This document shows, piece after piece, positions 44,421 through 57,229 of a DNA stretch of 64,000 nucleotides (within the stretch, counting starts at the first letter, position 1; each line of letters begins with the position of its first letter). The translations under genes and the position numbers were made by a program. Under the pieces are notes generated by a model. The model had not been told where the DNA came from. It ran no database searches and was given only the letters and a program-made list of their open reading frames with translations. The stretch is from Linyphia triangularis. Lineage: Eukaryota > Arthropoda > Arachnida > Araneae > Linyphiidae. The stretch is from contig OZ021723.1 of the NCBI GenBank assembly GCA_963978545.1, forward strand, positions 49,802,569-49,866,568, given 5' to 3'.

Positions 44421-46439
44421 ATGTACTGTAATTTTTGAAATGTTGAAGCAGAGTTCTAAAATTGAAATATATTATTATTAGAAACGACGGAGGAGTAAAA
44501 AATATGTTTAACGGTGGTTTTGACAGGTTTATTAAAAAAAAAAATCAAAAATCGTGCATTTTGGAATGATGCTCGAGATTCAGCATGGACTGTCTAATCT
44601 TCTAAGAACCATTGTTTCCGACATAAGTCAATATCGCTGTGCTACCAGCGAAGTCCTCTTAAAATACCAAAAGATGTACTTTTCCACCTCCCTCGGACAT
44701 ACCATTAAGCTTTTAAGGCTCGAACAGAAATTTTCCTTTCGTATATTTAGTGTAATATCCTCCTGAAACCCAAAACTGTTTGAAACATGATTTAAAGCTA
44801 ATTTTTATCCATATTAACTTTTTGGGTCTATGTAACGTACTTTTAAAGTTCAGAACTGATCCATGCACTTTAAGTACACTTGAAAAAAAATTAAAAAAAG
44901 AGTATCTATTTAAGCTTGCGAAAATTCTGAAATTTAATTGTTCGGATGTGAAATTTAATCACGAAAGGCTGCAAAACAATTTCGTGAGGACGTGATACAT
45001 AAAAATACTTTACAGTTAGTACAAAACATATTTGTTTGCGCTGAACATCCAGACATCCGACAACGTGAGGAAAAAGCCTTAGTGTCCATTGCTCAACTTT
45101 TCATGACGCCTCTACTGGCAGAGGAACTGTTTTTTGCCGTTTCTTTACAGACTCTACTTCGTCAAAATCGGTGTAACTATCATCAGCTGTAGGACTGAAT
45201 TCGGCTATTTCATGCAAAGAAAAATTATGAGCTCAAAATCCGATGTGCATGTAAATGTACGCGGAGTCACAGGAGGATATAATCACATTTTCAGGGAATT
45301 TTAACATATAGTCTTATTGAACTGTTCATTACGTAAAAGCTAAACTTCGTGAAAAGAAAATAAACAAACAACAGGACTATGAAGAGTTATGTTGATTTTA
45401 AAATGCCTTTTAGTTACTTTTTGCAGTGAAAAGCATATAATTTGCAGTTAGATTGAGAGGGATGTCAAAAAGTCCCAACTAAACGTCTAACAATGAACAT
45501 GAAAATATATGACACTTTCACCTCGTGTCTTTTCATTTTTTAAAACAGAGATTGCAGACCTTCTGCGCTAAGACACTAAACTGAATCCCTTACTTTGGAG
45601 AGCCACGTGATTTGTTTCTAAACCATGAGTTCGTATTATGCCATAATGAGATTACATGCATATACAATCACGATTATTGCTTAAATGGTTTAACTTTTCA
45701 GTGAATATAGTATAATCATAATTAATCCATTTTATTATTATTGCATTTCTAATTTCATGATGTAAAAATGCTTCCATGGTTTTAAAAAGTTGATTTTAAA
45801 TTTAATTTTCACTACTGTTATTGTATCCAGAAAATTAATTTTGGTATGCGCTACTGAATCACTAATTTTTTTTTTTAAAATAAGGCATGTTTTTCTATAA
45901 AGATGTTTTAATGTCCTATCGTGTGGTTGCATTCCATAGAGACATTTGCATTCAAGATAAGGTCCTTTTAATGGTAAAAACTGAAAAGTTGCTATAATGG
46001 TAAAATTTTAGAAAGGTAAAATCTTTAAAAGGATCTGTCATGGTACTTTTTATAGTACCTGCAATTTTTTTCTTATTTGTTAGACTCTCGGGGAATGTTA
46101 AACAAGTTTAGTCTAATTAAAAACAAAGATTTTTATTTTTATTTTAGAAATATCTCTTTGACCTTTTCGTAATCTTAAAGGGACTTCTAAATGCTCAGAA
46201 AACTCGTTTAAAAAGTTTGTTTGTATTAAAAATTAAGAGATTTGTTTTGTAATTTAAATGAAATGATTAAGCGCGTTATGCATTTTTCATGGTTTGGGGA
46301 TATTTGCAGGCAACATAAAATTTATTCATTAGACCCCGATAAATAAAAAATGTACCCTTAAAAATAAAAAATATATTTATATAAATCTTTTATATGCTTT
46401 ACTAAATCTTATCTGCAATCGAAAACTTATATAAGTGAT
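44421..46439. other. AT-rich non-genic DNA
   Basis: Three short plus frames in a row (44554-44766, 44780-44995, 44992-45192) are unrecognised. A GCAGAGGAACTG region near 45115 is slightly richer in GC. No gene is supported. Confidence 0.4.
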
Positions 46440-47105
46440 TTTGATCTTAGTTCTACTACCACTATGAAGAAAATCATCGATTCAGTGCTATTGACTAACA
46501 CACAGGAAAATTTCAGTTGGATAGCAAATGGGTTAATTAGTTCTCCAAAGATTTTGCCCAGTCAACCTAAGCATGGGATGGCCACAGTTATTAAACGTCG
46601 CCAAACTGTATATATTTGAATTAAGCTTAGTATTTGGATAATAGAACATGAATAATAACGGATAAGTCTGACGTAAGGTAATAGAAACGTGAGCAAAAAT
46701 GGCCTTTTAGTGACAGCCCCAAAACTTGATATGCATCATTGTTATAAAAAACAAGTATATCTGCCAAGTTTCAGCTCTATTGAATGGCAACGAGTAAGTT
46801 AATTAGTCATCCGTGACGCATCATTAGAAGCATGTATACGAGAGGCCTTTTAGTAACAGCCCCAAAACTTGATAGGAGGCATTTTCATTGACAACGAATC
46901 TGTATGCCAAGTTTCAGCTGGATTGTTTGACGGCAAGTGTGTTAATTAATCTGCCGAAGGTGCGATAGAATGTACGTGAAAACGGTCTTTTAATCACAAA
47001 CCTCAAAATCTGATAAAATGCATTCTCATTGACAACTAGTCTATCTGCTGAGTTTCAGTTGATTGGATAACGGCAAGTGCGTTATTTAGCCTTCCGCAGT
47101 TTTGG
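46440..47105. repeat. Tandem array, about 141-bp units
   Basis: Two landmarks repeat in register. CCTTTTAGTAACAGCCCCAA-like blocks lie at 46703, 46846 and 46986. GCCAAGTTTCAGCTG-like blocks lie at about 46768, 46910 and 47051. Spacings are 140-143 bp. Other shared blocks are CATTGACAAC, GGCAAGTGTGTTAATTA and CTGCCGAAG. A further diverged unit (AAATTTCAGTTGGATAG, 46508) lies upstream and out of exact register. No unit has a conserved open frame. Confidence 0.75.
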
Positions 47106-49890
47106 TCGTCACACAAGTATAAAAAGGAAGCTAATGTATGGGATTTAAAAATCTGTCTTCGTACATTTGTTAAATATAAGCCCAATAGCTTTAAATATGT
47201 TCTAAAACAAAAATAACAATAATTTTTTTCAAACAAATAATTGGGTCCAGCATGGTTGTTTTTGCCATGAACTCTTCATCTGTATTTTCTAAACATGTAA
47301 AATGTTGAATAGTCCGAAACAAGTTATCCTGACCGCATTGAATACACTACAGTGCGATCCGGTTTTACTCCACGCTGATTGGCTGCGCAATAATCTTGCA
47401 TATGACATTTTGAACTGAGAAGTGTGAACTGAGCCAATTGTGATTCGCCAATTGAGTGACGTCATAAAATAGATCAGTCAAAGCCATATGATTCGTTGAA
47501 ACTCTTCTAGTATCCGTGGTTAGAAAAGTAAAGTATTAAATAAAAATAAAATTTGAAAGCATTTATTTTCTTTTTGCTATCAACATATATTTAAGTTTAA
47601 CACAAAACTATTTGCGTAGGTTATCAATATTACAAGTATTTAATTACAAGTATAGGACAAGCTCAGCCTCGGTAGCAGTTTGTTTTTTGTAGGAGACCTG
47701 GAAAAAAAAGTAATGGGAAAAATATTTCCACTATTGCTTATAAATATTAATTTAACCCGCAGAAGTTATAGTATTAAAGAAAAGGAGGTACTTCAATACA
47801 TGGACTTTTTTATAGAGAGGTAAGAGTTTTTTTTTTTTTAAGTATTTCTTAGATTTATCTGAAGTTAAATTGTTTTGAAAAATACTAAAAAACATAAACT
47901 ATATTTGTATGTTGTTTATATTTTTAAAAACTTTGAGGATTCGTCTAATATGGTTGACATTATTGGAGAAATGGTGAAACTTTTAGAGCTTTGTTCAAAA
48001 CAAATATGTAACAGTTGTATTTTCATTAGACATAAAAAGGATAAAAGTAATATTTTTGGGTATACATATACATTAGGAATTGTGAAATTTGACTCAAGAA
48101 TGCGTTTTTGTTTTTTGGTTTTAAAATATTCCCGAATTCATTACCATTAAAATGATACCATTTTCTTTCTGAGGCTCAAATTACTTTTTAAATTACAGTA
48201 GGTTTTGTGAACCTGTTTTGTATCACATTCATTAGTGTAGTAAACTTTAAACGCGTTTTCTGAAGAATGACATTTTGGTACTATGACTTTACACCAACGG
48301 TCATAACTTCATAATAAATGGTCCGATTTACAAAATTATAATTTTTTTTGTAGACAATAGTTGCGAATGTGTTTTCTATAAGGAATCTAACATATATTGT
48401 TATAAACACATTTTTTATGCATATTTTAATCTTAATTTTTTGTTAAAAACTACGTATTTTTTTAAACTTTTTATTTAAAAACTTATAATTAAATAAATAT
48501 TGAAGCCAAATTCAAAATTCTCCATAGGAACATGTGTCAATATAATATATCTTATTAGCAATACAAATAATACCTCTAAGTTAATTACAAGTTTATTTAT
48601 GTATGTTCTAATAATGTCCTAATTAGTCACTTTAATTGCAATTAGCTGATTAAAAAATTGAAGGGAAAAAAAGTTTATATATAAAAATGTATCATTTTTA
48701 ATTCTGATATACTGCCAAAAAATTTGAAATTATAACCTAAAAATTAAAGAAAATCATTGCAATTGTATATGTATACCTTAACTTATTTTCAATGTTAGCA
48801 ATATCTTTGTAAATGTGAATAAATATTAATGAATTTGGGGAAATAGTTTAATTTGTTACATTTTATCATTAATATGAAATCTGTACAAATATATTAATTT
48901 CTGAAGATATGTGGTGTATAAACAACATACTCGTAACCATCTTTCAGTCGAGTTTCGAATTGTAAAAAAGCTTCCTGTCACATTCTCCTGCCATTCCATC
49001 AAGATGCAACCACTTTTATGTCAGTGTCAATTCTTTCACTTTTGCATTAATGTACTTTTTAGAGTATTATACCGAATGACGTTTCCGAAATTTCGAGCAA
49101 GTCTTCGTCGTTATTTCGTTTTTGTGTCAGACCTCATTTTACTTTTCGAATGAATCGGAGACAGTGGAAAAAGGAAGTGAACTTAAAATTGAGAGGAGGA
49201 AACTTCGCTCCATTTTCAGTTTTAGAAAAGAAGAAAGCTCGAATCGTTAAAAAAAAATTAAAAACTAATGTATTTGTCTCTTTTAATACATTATAGGTAA
49301 GAATTGTAATAGGTAATAAATTTTTTTAACTAAAGATCTATATTATCCTACTAATAGTATATTATAGCAGTGTGTCCCGGCGCAGCTGGGGACCGGTTGA
49401 AGGACATAAAAGTTTACATTTAAGAAAAAGTAGAACAGATATAGTATAAATCATTTGACAACTTTTTTCATTTAACGATAAGAAAAATCGCAAAAATCAA
49501 AAACATGGTAACTAAAAGAAAATTAAAACATTAATAACCATAAAATTTAGTTAAAATATAAATTATTAAGGGTTGTCTTCCGTTTGGAGATCACCAGTTG
49601 GCCTCAAGCCTAAACGTTTACCTGTTTAAATGACGCGTCGCCAATTCTAAATATAGGAAGTATAAATTATTTGAAGGTTGTTAGTTTGGATAAGTTAGGT
49701 CAGCAATTTGGCGGTTTTTATCTGATACCTGGCTATAATAGTAATTGTACAAAATTAACTGAAAATAAAAAAACGTTGCGAGAAACAGCATTTATCTGTA
49801 CAAAAACACCAAATAAAATCGTGCCAAAGAAATATCTTATACTACATCTGTACCCAAAAAATTTTGTATTCTTCAAAAATTTTTAGTATA
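47106..49890. other. AT-rich DNA with a CCAAT/CRE cluster
   Basis: At 47370-47470 there are inverted CCAAT motifs (GATTGGCTG, GCCAATTG, GCCAATTG) and a perfect CRE, TGACGTCA (47457-47464). A short GC-rich patch, GTGTCCCGGCGCAGCTGGGG, lies at 49371-49390. The 91-codon frame at 47875-48150 and the 80-codon frame at 48911-49153 are not recognised. Confidence 0.4.
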
Positions 49891-49893
49891 CAG

Positions 49894-49927
<34 letters not shown>
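49894..49927. repeat. Poly-A tract, about 34 bp
   Basis: A pure A run on the plus strand, left of the non-LTR element. Its orientation is wrong to be that minus-strand element's poly(A) tail. Confidence 0.9.
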
Positions 49928-49929
<2 letters not shown>

Positions 49930-50027
49930 TACCTACTTCAAAATCACGACTAAAATAAAGCATCAAAGAAATAAAATTGAAAATGAAATACTACGCTTCT
50001 GGTGTAAATTGTAAAATAATCTGGTGG

Positions 50028-51335
50028 AAATAGTGTTGTTGTTATTGTTGCTAATCCTCACTGCCTAACGGAGTCAGACAAGATCCACGAGTTCGTTGAC
50101 TAAAAGGAAGTCGAAGACTAGGAGAGGATTTCTAAGGAGATCATCCTCAGAGAGTCCCATGCAATCCAAGAGGTGCTCAGGCTCAGTAGAGGCCTGATGA
50201 TTTTGGCACTTGGTGCAGGTGGCGAAGGTTTTCCTGCCCTCATTGAAAGTGAGACACTTGATGCGACCTCTAGCAAGCCTTGATAGAACAGTCCGGGTAC
50301 GTCTGTCACACGGGAGATCAAGGGACAAACCCGGTTTTGAGCCCTTGTACCAATTATGGGTTGGGGGTATTTTCCACTCCTCCGAGATCTTTGATTTTTC
50401 CAGAGAGTATAATTCTAATTCTAAAAAAGTAAGTATGGAAGAGGGAGATGTTGAAATCTGGCAACCCTCCTTAGCAAGAATATCGGCCATTTCGTTCCCG
50501 TGGAGATTCACATGGGAAGGTACCCATTGCAAATGAACATCATGATTAAGAGAAATGAGCTTTAATTTAAGCAGGATAGAGGTGCTGATCCTGTCTCCCA
50601 CAAGGAGCCACTTACTAAAATGGTGGAGAGAGCTACTGCTGTCAGACAAGATCCATAGGTCACCATAATCCTCTCCGGTTAGAATAGCTTCTAGTCCCAG
50701 GTCTATTGCAATCAATTCACTTCTGAAGACAGAGCAGTGATTAGGATTACAATGAGAAAGAGTCAGATTAGCTTGAGGGGTTTCGATATATATGCCACTG
50801 CCAGCAAGATTGTCAATTTTACTACCATCAGTAAATATTTTAATGGCATTGTTAGGAATGTGGCTCAGGTTTTCTAAGGTCAGTTGTCTAAGATGTTCTG
50901 GGATGTAGTCTTTCTTGTTAACATTAGAACTTAAGTTAAAGTGAAAGTGAACCCTGGGGAGTCCTGCTGGATTTAAGCAGCATTGTAGTGAGTTGGGTTC
51001 AACATTACTATTGGGTAGATGAAGAGAGGCGGCCAGACTGAAAAGGCTGTTCCTCTTTAATCTTTGATGATTACTCCAGCTGTTAAGATACATGGAGGTC
51101 TTGTTGCAGAGGCCATAACTAGAGAGTTTATTATAGTATTTAACAAGACCAGCTTGTCTTCTAGTATGGAGAGGCTGCAAATCGGCTTCATAAAGAAAGA
51201 TTTCAGAAGGACAGCTATGTATCAAACCGGACAGCTATGATAATCCTGGCAGCACTTAATTGAACTTGTTCTAACTTCTTAAGGTTAGTTTTGGAAGCGC
51301 AACTATAAATTGGGAAACCATACTCAACAAGTAAA
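50028..51335 (-). mobile_element. Non-LTR retrotransposon 3' end (RNase H-bearing clade)
   Basis: The minus strand shows the last part of the reverse transcriptase (LVEYGFPIYSCASKTNLKKL, about 51335-51270, frame broken near 51230). The RNase H domain and C-terminal extension follow, then a short 3' UTR and a simple AGCAACAATAACAACAAC tail at about 50034-50051. A triplet-like tail without poly(A) and an RNase H domain fit I/Jockey-superfamily LINEs. The left part of the element (5' UTR, ORF1, endonuclease, most of RT) is missing, which is the usual 5' truncation of LINE copies. Confidence 0.8.
50074..51225 (-). CDS. RNase H domain and C-terminus of LINE ORF2 (partial)
   Basis: A 383-codon frame without stops. 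The N-terminal 110 residues are the end of the RT region (CPSEIFLYEADLQPL). RNase H follows, with the catalytic residues in order: D in IKIFTDGSKID, E in SVFRSELIAIDL, D in LWILSDSSSSLH and D in HGNEMADILAKEG. A C-terminal extension contains a Cys/His cluster (CTKCQNHQASTEPEHLLDC) and ends NELVDLV. RNase H removes RNA from the RNA-DNA hybrid during element replication. All four acidic catalytic residues are intact, but the enzyme is cut off from most of its RT, so the element is dead. The first ATG-like codon shown is not the original start, because the frame enters from upstream through a frameshift. Confidence 0.85.
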   Translation of the reverse strand: MIHSCPSEIFLYEADLQPLHTRRQAGLVKYYNKLSSYGLCNKTSMYLNSWSNHQRLKRNSLFSLAASLHLPNSNVEPNSLQCCLNPAGLPRVHFHFNLSSNVNKKDYIPEHLRQLTLENLSHIPNNAIKIFTDGSKIDNLAGSGIYIETPQANLTLSHCNPNHCSVFRSELIAIDLGLEAILTGEDYGDLWILSDSSSSLHHFSKWLLVGDRISTSILLKLKLISLNHDVHLQWVPSHVNLHGNEMADILAKEGCQISTSPSSILTFLELELYSLEKSKISEEWKIPPTHNWYKGSKPGLSLDLPCDRRTRTVLSRLARGRIKCLTFNEGRKTFATCTKCQNHQASTEPEHLLDCMGLSEDDLLRNPLLVFDFLLVNELVDLV

Positions 51336-54180
51336 ACATGTATAATATACAAAATATTTTTAATCTAGATTAAATAACATGAAACTTGATACACAGCTAA
51401 AAAACTCTATACAAATGAAAACAATCAAAAGAAGGAATTTTGATATTCTGGGTTAAATACTAAAGGAAACGAATAAATACTTACATGGGAATAAGTAGAA
51501 AATTGAACAAATATCGAAATGATTTGAAAGTTTTCGGTGAATTTCAATAATCTTAGCCGTTATGTTTACAATATTATTTTATAAATATACGTCTGCAGAG
51601 TGTGACGTCACAACATTGGGGCTGGGTTTTTATAAGATAGACTTAGCATTACGTTTTAAAATGGAGCATGCACAAAGCGTCAGTTGACAGTAAATATATG
51701 GAAAATTATAATGATATAAGAACCACTTATCGGACAGATGATTGTAATACTTAAAAATAATCAGAAAAATAAGGGGGACTCATTAAAATAACTTTTGGTT
51801 TTTTTCTGATGTAATAAAAAATATCGTTGCCATTCTAAGAATTTTTTTTAATCTCATTAAATTTTATTGAAAGCAACTTTTAATCGAATTTAAAAGTTGT
51901 TCTCTACAATCTCCATATACCAAATTTTATACCTCTAGGTGTAAAAATGTGGATTTGTATAAGTTTTAGACGTACAGAGAACTTAGTTTTATATGCATAG
52001 AATAAAGTTTGCTTTCTACATGAAGGTCTAGCATTCGATTATTATGTATGATAGATAATTATACAGTTTTACTTTTTCGAAAGGTTGTAACATGTGGTGC
52101 TAGCAAAATACTGACAAATGCTTCAAGATACTTAGCTGCCTGCAATTGTGCCACCCACATTGCCAGCTGGTGATGAAATTGAAATCTTTAAGCTATGTAT
52201 GACACTATTAGTACAATAAGTAGTCAATGAGGAGTGGAGAAAAACGACAGATTTTTGACTATCTTAATGAAATTGGCATTTAGTGAGAATGGTAAATTGA
52301 GAACATGTTTTTCATTAACTTTCAAAATGGATAAAATGTAAAAAGTGTATCAAAGTACAAATTGGTTATGTGATTTCTATACTTATATCAGATATATTTT
52401 AATGGAAAGTACATACAAATAGTCTCTGTTAGAATACTGTTATAAAATAAATATTGTACCGATCTGGATACATAATATTTATAATTTAGGTATACACATC
52501 AATAAATATAATACATTTATTTAATTATCATGATCTAAAATGAAAAAAAATGTTGCTTATAATTAAATAAAATATGTTAGATTGATGCTACATAACACCC
52601 ATATATAAAAATCGTGTTTAACCAAGAAATATGCTTACAATTGTTTATCAATTATTAATTTAAGCTTATTGTCAAGGTGTACGCATCAATAACTTCGGAC
52701 ATCAAAAGAATACAGAATTCCTGCATTTAAACATCAATACCTCAAATGAAATTTTTTTTTACTTCCAATTAAATTCAGCTGTCTAGGCTGTGAGCTGAAT
52801 TTGGAACCTGTAGTGTTAAAATCGAACACTTTTTAAGCAATTACACACAGTGAACTAATTATATATACTCAGATGTCAAGAAGTTCATTTCAGAGACAGC
52901 TAGTTTTTCGAAGAATTGTATGGCGTTTTAACAGATTAAACAAGCTATTTTTTTGCGCCTGATTAAAAAGTTTGTACTTTTAATTCCTTCAGATCTTCAT
53001 CAAAAATGAAAAGTAGTTCTTTTCCTTTCAAAATTCATTCTGCTTGATTTAAAATATTTCAATTTTGTATTTTTAATCTTTTTTTTTCTATTTCATATTA
53101 CAAATTTATTGCTGATTTTTTTTAAAACTGCGTTATAAGAAGAATAAAGCTGAAAAGGCGTTCGAAATTCAATCTTCAAAGCGTGTTACTTTAGGATTAT
53201 ACTATTTCTTGACAAAACAGTGCGAAATGAAATGAAACAAAAAATCAAATTTTCAAATTCAATTCTATTTCTAGATACTTCTCCTTTTTAAATCCATCTT
53301 CAGAGTAGGACTTCGTTAATGCAGAAAATAATAAGATTTATTAATTTTTCCATTTCATTAACTACATAGAAAAGAATACTTTTCTTTTCGGCCAAGTCTA
53401 TCTACCTTAGAAAGTTAATTAAACGACTTGGGAGAACTTCGTTAAAACGAACGAAGTGAAGTAATGAAAAAAAAATTCATCTCCAGAGTTTTGAATATTC
53501 TTTTGCACACAGGCCAAGAAGTGTTTCGGAATAAGTTGTTTAGTTAATTTTCTGTTCTCACGATTTGTCGGAGGAAAGTTCTTGATTAATTAATAGCATA
53601 ATCGAAATATTTTCTCACTTCAAACAGTAAAGGCCATTACTCTAAAGAGTAATTTAACGTTTGCCATATTTCTGGATTTTTTTTATCAGCATCTTCTTTT
53701 TAACTAGACAGTCTTCCGATATGCCAACTTATATTTTGTAGATAAAATATTTTTTCTTTATCAATATTATGCATACTTGGATACCAAATGTTAAATGAAG
53801 GTTATTTAGATAAATTTTGGTATCGAAGTTTTTCAAATGTGATGGGAAATTAATTCGAATACTATAATAAATAATTTCACTGGGTATTTTCTTTTGAAAC
53901 AAAAAATAAGTGGGTTCTGAAAATACTTTAACGCTGTATACTCTAGTACAATATATTTTATATTAGAAAACTATTTACTTTTATAAAATTTACAATGTGG
54001 CATTTAAGATTGTTTCATTCATTTACAACTCTATTGTAAAGGAAATGCTTTATCTCTAAAATAACATGCGATTTAAATAACTTATATACATGATCTCTTG
54101 TTTCTTATACTGTACTCTAATTTTTTTAGCACCATGCTTTATAAATTTAAAATACTGAATCTCTCCCCAATTGTTCATAT
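51336..54180. other. AT-rich non-genic DNA
   Basis: No exon, RNA gene or repeat family was recognised in this 2.8-kb stretch. Confidence 0.5.
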
Positions 54181-55090
54181 TTTCTACAATATGTAGGGGA
54201 GGCCTTTGTACCTAATACTGCCTTTTTTCAATGCACAAAAAATGACCCAATGAGCCATTCAAAAATGTTAAATTGATATGCATACATCGTTATAGTAATT
54301 ATTTCCAATTGGGTTTAATATAAATACTTAAAATAATAGATTCTGTCAAATAGAAGGTTTTTAAAGAAATTTCACAAATGGTCCTAGGTACAAGACCTCG
54401 TTTTACCCAAGGGCAGTAACTGATGAATCTAGGGCCATTCTCTTTAAGTGAGGTTTCAGACCATAATGAATAGAAAACAAACATGCCCAGAAGAATTTTA
54501 TAAAAGAAACAATATCAAGTTATTATCAGTCATTGATTTATCATATAATAACTATAATAAATATCAATATGTCAAATTATTAGTAAATTACAAATATTTT
54601 CATAACTTGAAAAATTGATTCCAAAAAAATGAGCTGCATGCATTATAGCTATGAAGCACCAACAGATTTTGGTTTTAGAAACTTAAACACAATAAAAAAC
54701 TATGTGGCCCTAGGTACACGACTTGATAATTTTATATAAAATGTCTTCTACTAAAAATACACATGGAGAAAGAACTTATTTAAACATCTCCTTTAGTCCT
54801 TAATGTTACAAACAAAATTATTTATTAGTATTCAAAGAAAAGTATTTGACTTAACTTTGTAAAACAATAAAATACATGAGCTGCAAAATGCTACTGCAGA
54901 CCATATAAAAACGTTTTTCACTTATAACTTGTCACACTCCTCTAAAATTTCAAGATGGCTGTCAAAAGAGAATTTGGGTGTTGCCACTTACCCAAGTGAG
55001 TAAAAAAACTTAAAACTAAACATTATTCAATAAAAGTGGGGTAGCCCTAGGTACACAATTCTCTCCTACATATTGAGAATCCTACATATT
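54181..55090. repeat. Spaced-motif repeat: CCTAGGTACA recurring
   Basis: CCTAGGTACA is identical at 54383-54392, 54709-54718 and 55046-55055 (spacings 326 and 337 bp). A partial related match, GCCTTTGTACCTAATAC, lies at 54202. Around the second and third copies the preceding sequence also looks related (AAACTTAAA(C/A)AC...AATAAAA). This is best read as a decayed tandem array of about 330-bp units. Confidence 0.4.
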
Positions 55091-56578
55091 GAAACTTCTC
55101 TATCTAGTACTAAAACTCTAGATTCCCTTACTTCATTTTTGTTGTCTTACACTGAACCTTTTCTTACAAATTAATTTTCTTCATAAGATTAAGTAAAAAA
55201 TTCCACTGCACACTCGAAACGTGGTCATAACCAGTCTTCTATAAAATATCAAAATAATTCAAAATACCATTCTTCCTAGCAAATCCTATTCATTTGTACC
55301 ATAATACCAAGTGAAGTCTATTCATTCCGAGAGAATAGTGAATAGAAGCAGTATTGTGGGATAAATTGTCTGAATTTATATCCTTGCACTGCTGAATTGA
55401 AAAACTACCAAGAAATTTTTTTTTTTTTTTTTACTATCTAATACGAAGAATGAAATCAATCCCTCTCTGAACGAAAACTTAGGAAGCTGTGAAGTAAGAG
55501 GTTTAACTCTAGGTGGCACTTAAAATTATCTTTTAACTGTCACTTATAAGAGGACTCCCCTTGCAACACCTGATCATGCTGTACTTTTCTGGCGTTTTAA
55601 ATTGCTTATACCTCTTTCTGTAAGAATTTTTTGAGGCTTTAAATTTTTGGAAATTTGAAAAGGAAATTAAAAAGATAATGACTTCTTTTCATAATTAAGT
55701 GAGAAATAAGAATCGAAACAAAATTATTGCTAAGTGACTGCCTTCATTCTTATAAACTTGGTGATATATAGAAGTCCTTGGATTTTTACCCATTTCAGTC
55801 AAAAATTGAAATTCTTTAACTATGAAGTACTAAAAATTAAACAAGCAATAAAATGTTAAGATATTAATTGTAGCATTAATTTGTACCAGAAAAAGACTTA
55901 AATATTGCTTTGTGAAATTCAAATCTGTTCCTATTCAACCGGTTTCACAGTACGGTAACACAAATTGACAATTGAGAGCCTCTATGTTTTTCTCAAACCA
56001 TATTAACTGTTCAGAGATTGCTTTTGATGACAAAAGAATTTTTTTTTCATTAAGAACAAAGGAAATAACAACTTTCTTTTTCCTATATCGCACTACTTAA
56101 GTCCAAAATGTAAGAAATCCGGAAAGAGAACAAACGTGTGATTTTCAATAGAAAGATTAAGTTATTTTCAAAAATATTTGCGTGTGTTCTTCCTAAGTCA
56201 ATAGGCAAATGCAATTTAATAAAAAGGTATAGTGCTTGGAATTGTTTTCAAAAATTTAATAGACTTTACAATGAATTAAAATGTAGACATTATTTTCTTG
56301 TCGGTAAATTTGAACTTTTTGAAGTAGAACCATATTATCATAAAAAAATTAAACCTTAAAAAGTATTAATACTAAACACTACTAAATTATCATTAATCAC
56401 TTCTTTTAAATCGTATTTATTATTTTTTAAATTTTATTGAGATACATTATTGTGCAGGTGTTATTATGCTATATGGTTCTGATTTTCATGAACGGTTTAA
56501 CTATACTTAAAAAACTCGAAATTAGTGAAGGAAACAATATTTTTTCTTTGTTGTGAAACTTTAAGCTGATTAATTATT
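55091..56578. other. AT-rich non-genic DNA
   Basis: A poly-T tract lies near 55417-55432. The 73-codon plus frame at 56138-56359 is not recognised. Confidence 0.45.
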
Positions 56579-57192
56579 ACTTTTTTTTATCCATATCTTA
56601 GCATAAAGAAAGGAGAGTATTGCATTTGATAAAAAATAGATTTTTCTTTTTTATTTCTACACGTTTTTGAATGTGCTGAATTAAAAAATGTGGTATAGAA
56701 AAACTGCATGTGTGTCTGTCTGTCAGTAGTCAGCATAACTACAGAACATATTGACCTAGGATGTATAACTTTTGTATATTGGCTATTGGTGGCTATGGAA
56801 CCTGTCATAAGGATTTTCATCAAAATTGGGTATTCGCATAAGGTAGCTGCCATTGAAAAATTTAGGTCTTTCAGCAATTTCCAAATAATGATTAAAAATT
56901 ATTTTGATCGAAATCGCTGTTATAATGCCTTTTATGGTTCTCAAAACATTTCCATCTCCAAAATTTCCCTAGAAATGCGATAAAAGATTAAAAAGTCAAA
57001 AAATGAATGTCTTTAATACAAAGTTCACTCTCCTTAAATCATCGTTCAGCAACTACTGTTTTTCCTCTGTTTCAATTACAATGAAGGATAATGTAGTATT
57101 TATCGAAAAACATCTTGCCAATTTCGTAATTTCAGTGGCATTTTTCTTTTGCCATTACACCAAACCAAATGTTTCACACTACTTGTGTGTGT

Positions 57193-57196
<4 letters not shown>
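56579..57196 (+). mobile_element. Interspersed repeat family, copy D (most diverged)
   Basis: Internal blocks follow the order of copies A and B: CACGTTTTTGAATGTGCTGA, CTGTCTGTCAGTAGTCAGCA, TAAGGTAGCTGCCATTGAAA and TTTTGATCGAAATCGCTGTT. The left terminus is worn (ACTTTTTTTTATCCATATC) and the right end is lost in a poly-T tract at 57197-57226. It is the oldest or most degraded of the four. Frames of 91 and 83 codons (+) and 96 codons (-) are chance openings. Confidence 0.6.

Positions 57197-57226
<30 letters not shown>
57197..57226. repeat. Poly-T tract, about 30 bp
   Basis: A pure T run at the decayed right side of repeat copy D, preceded by a short GT run. Comparable T runs lie at about 60559-60582 and 61383-61411. 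Confidence 0.85.

Positions 57227-57229
<3 letters not shown>

Noticed and set aside
48911..49153. 80-codon plus frame following a CATCTTTCAG acceptor-like site
   Set aside because: There is no donor or poly(A) context and the peptide composition is not protein-like. It could still be a conserved non-coding block.
49371..49390. GC-rich GTGTCCCGGCGCAGCTGGGG as a second Helitron terminus
   Set aside because: No CTAG end, hairpin at the right distance, or TC start could be placed around it.
50118..50536. Additional frames of 67 and 108 codons
   Set aside because: They are shadows of the LINE RNase H frame.
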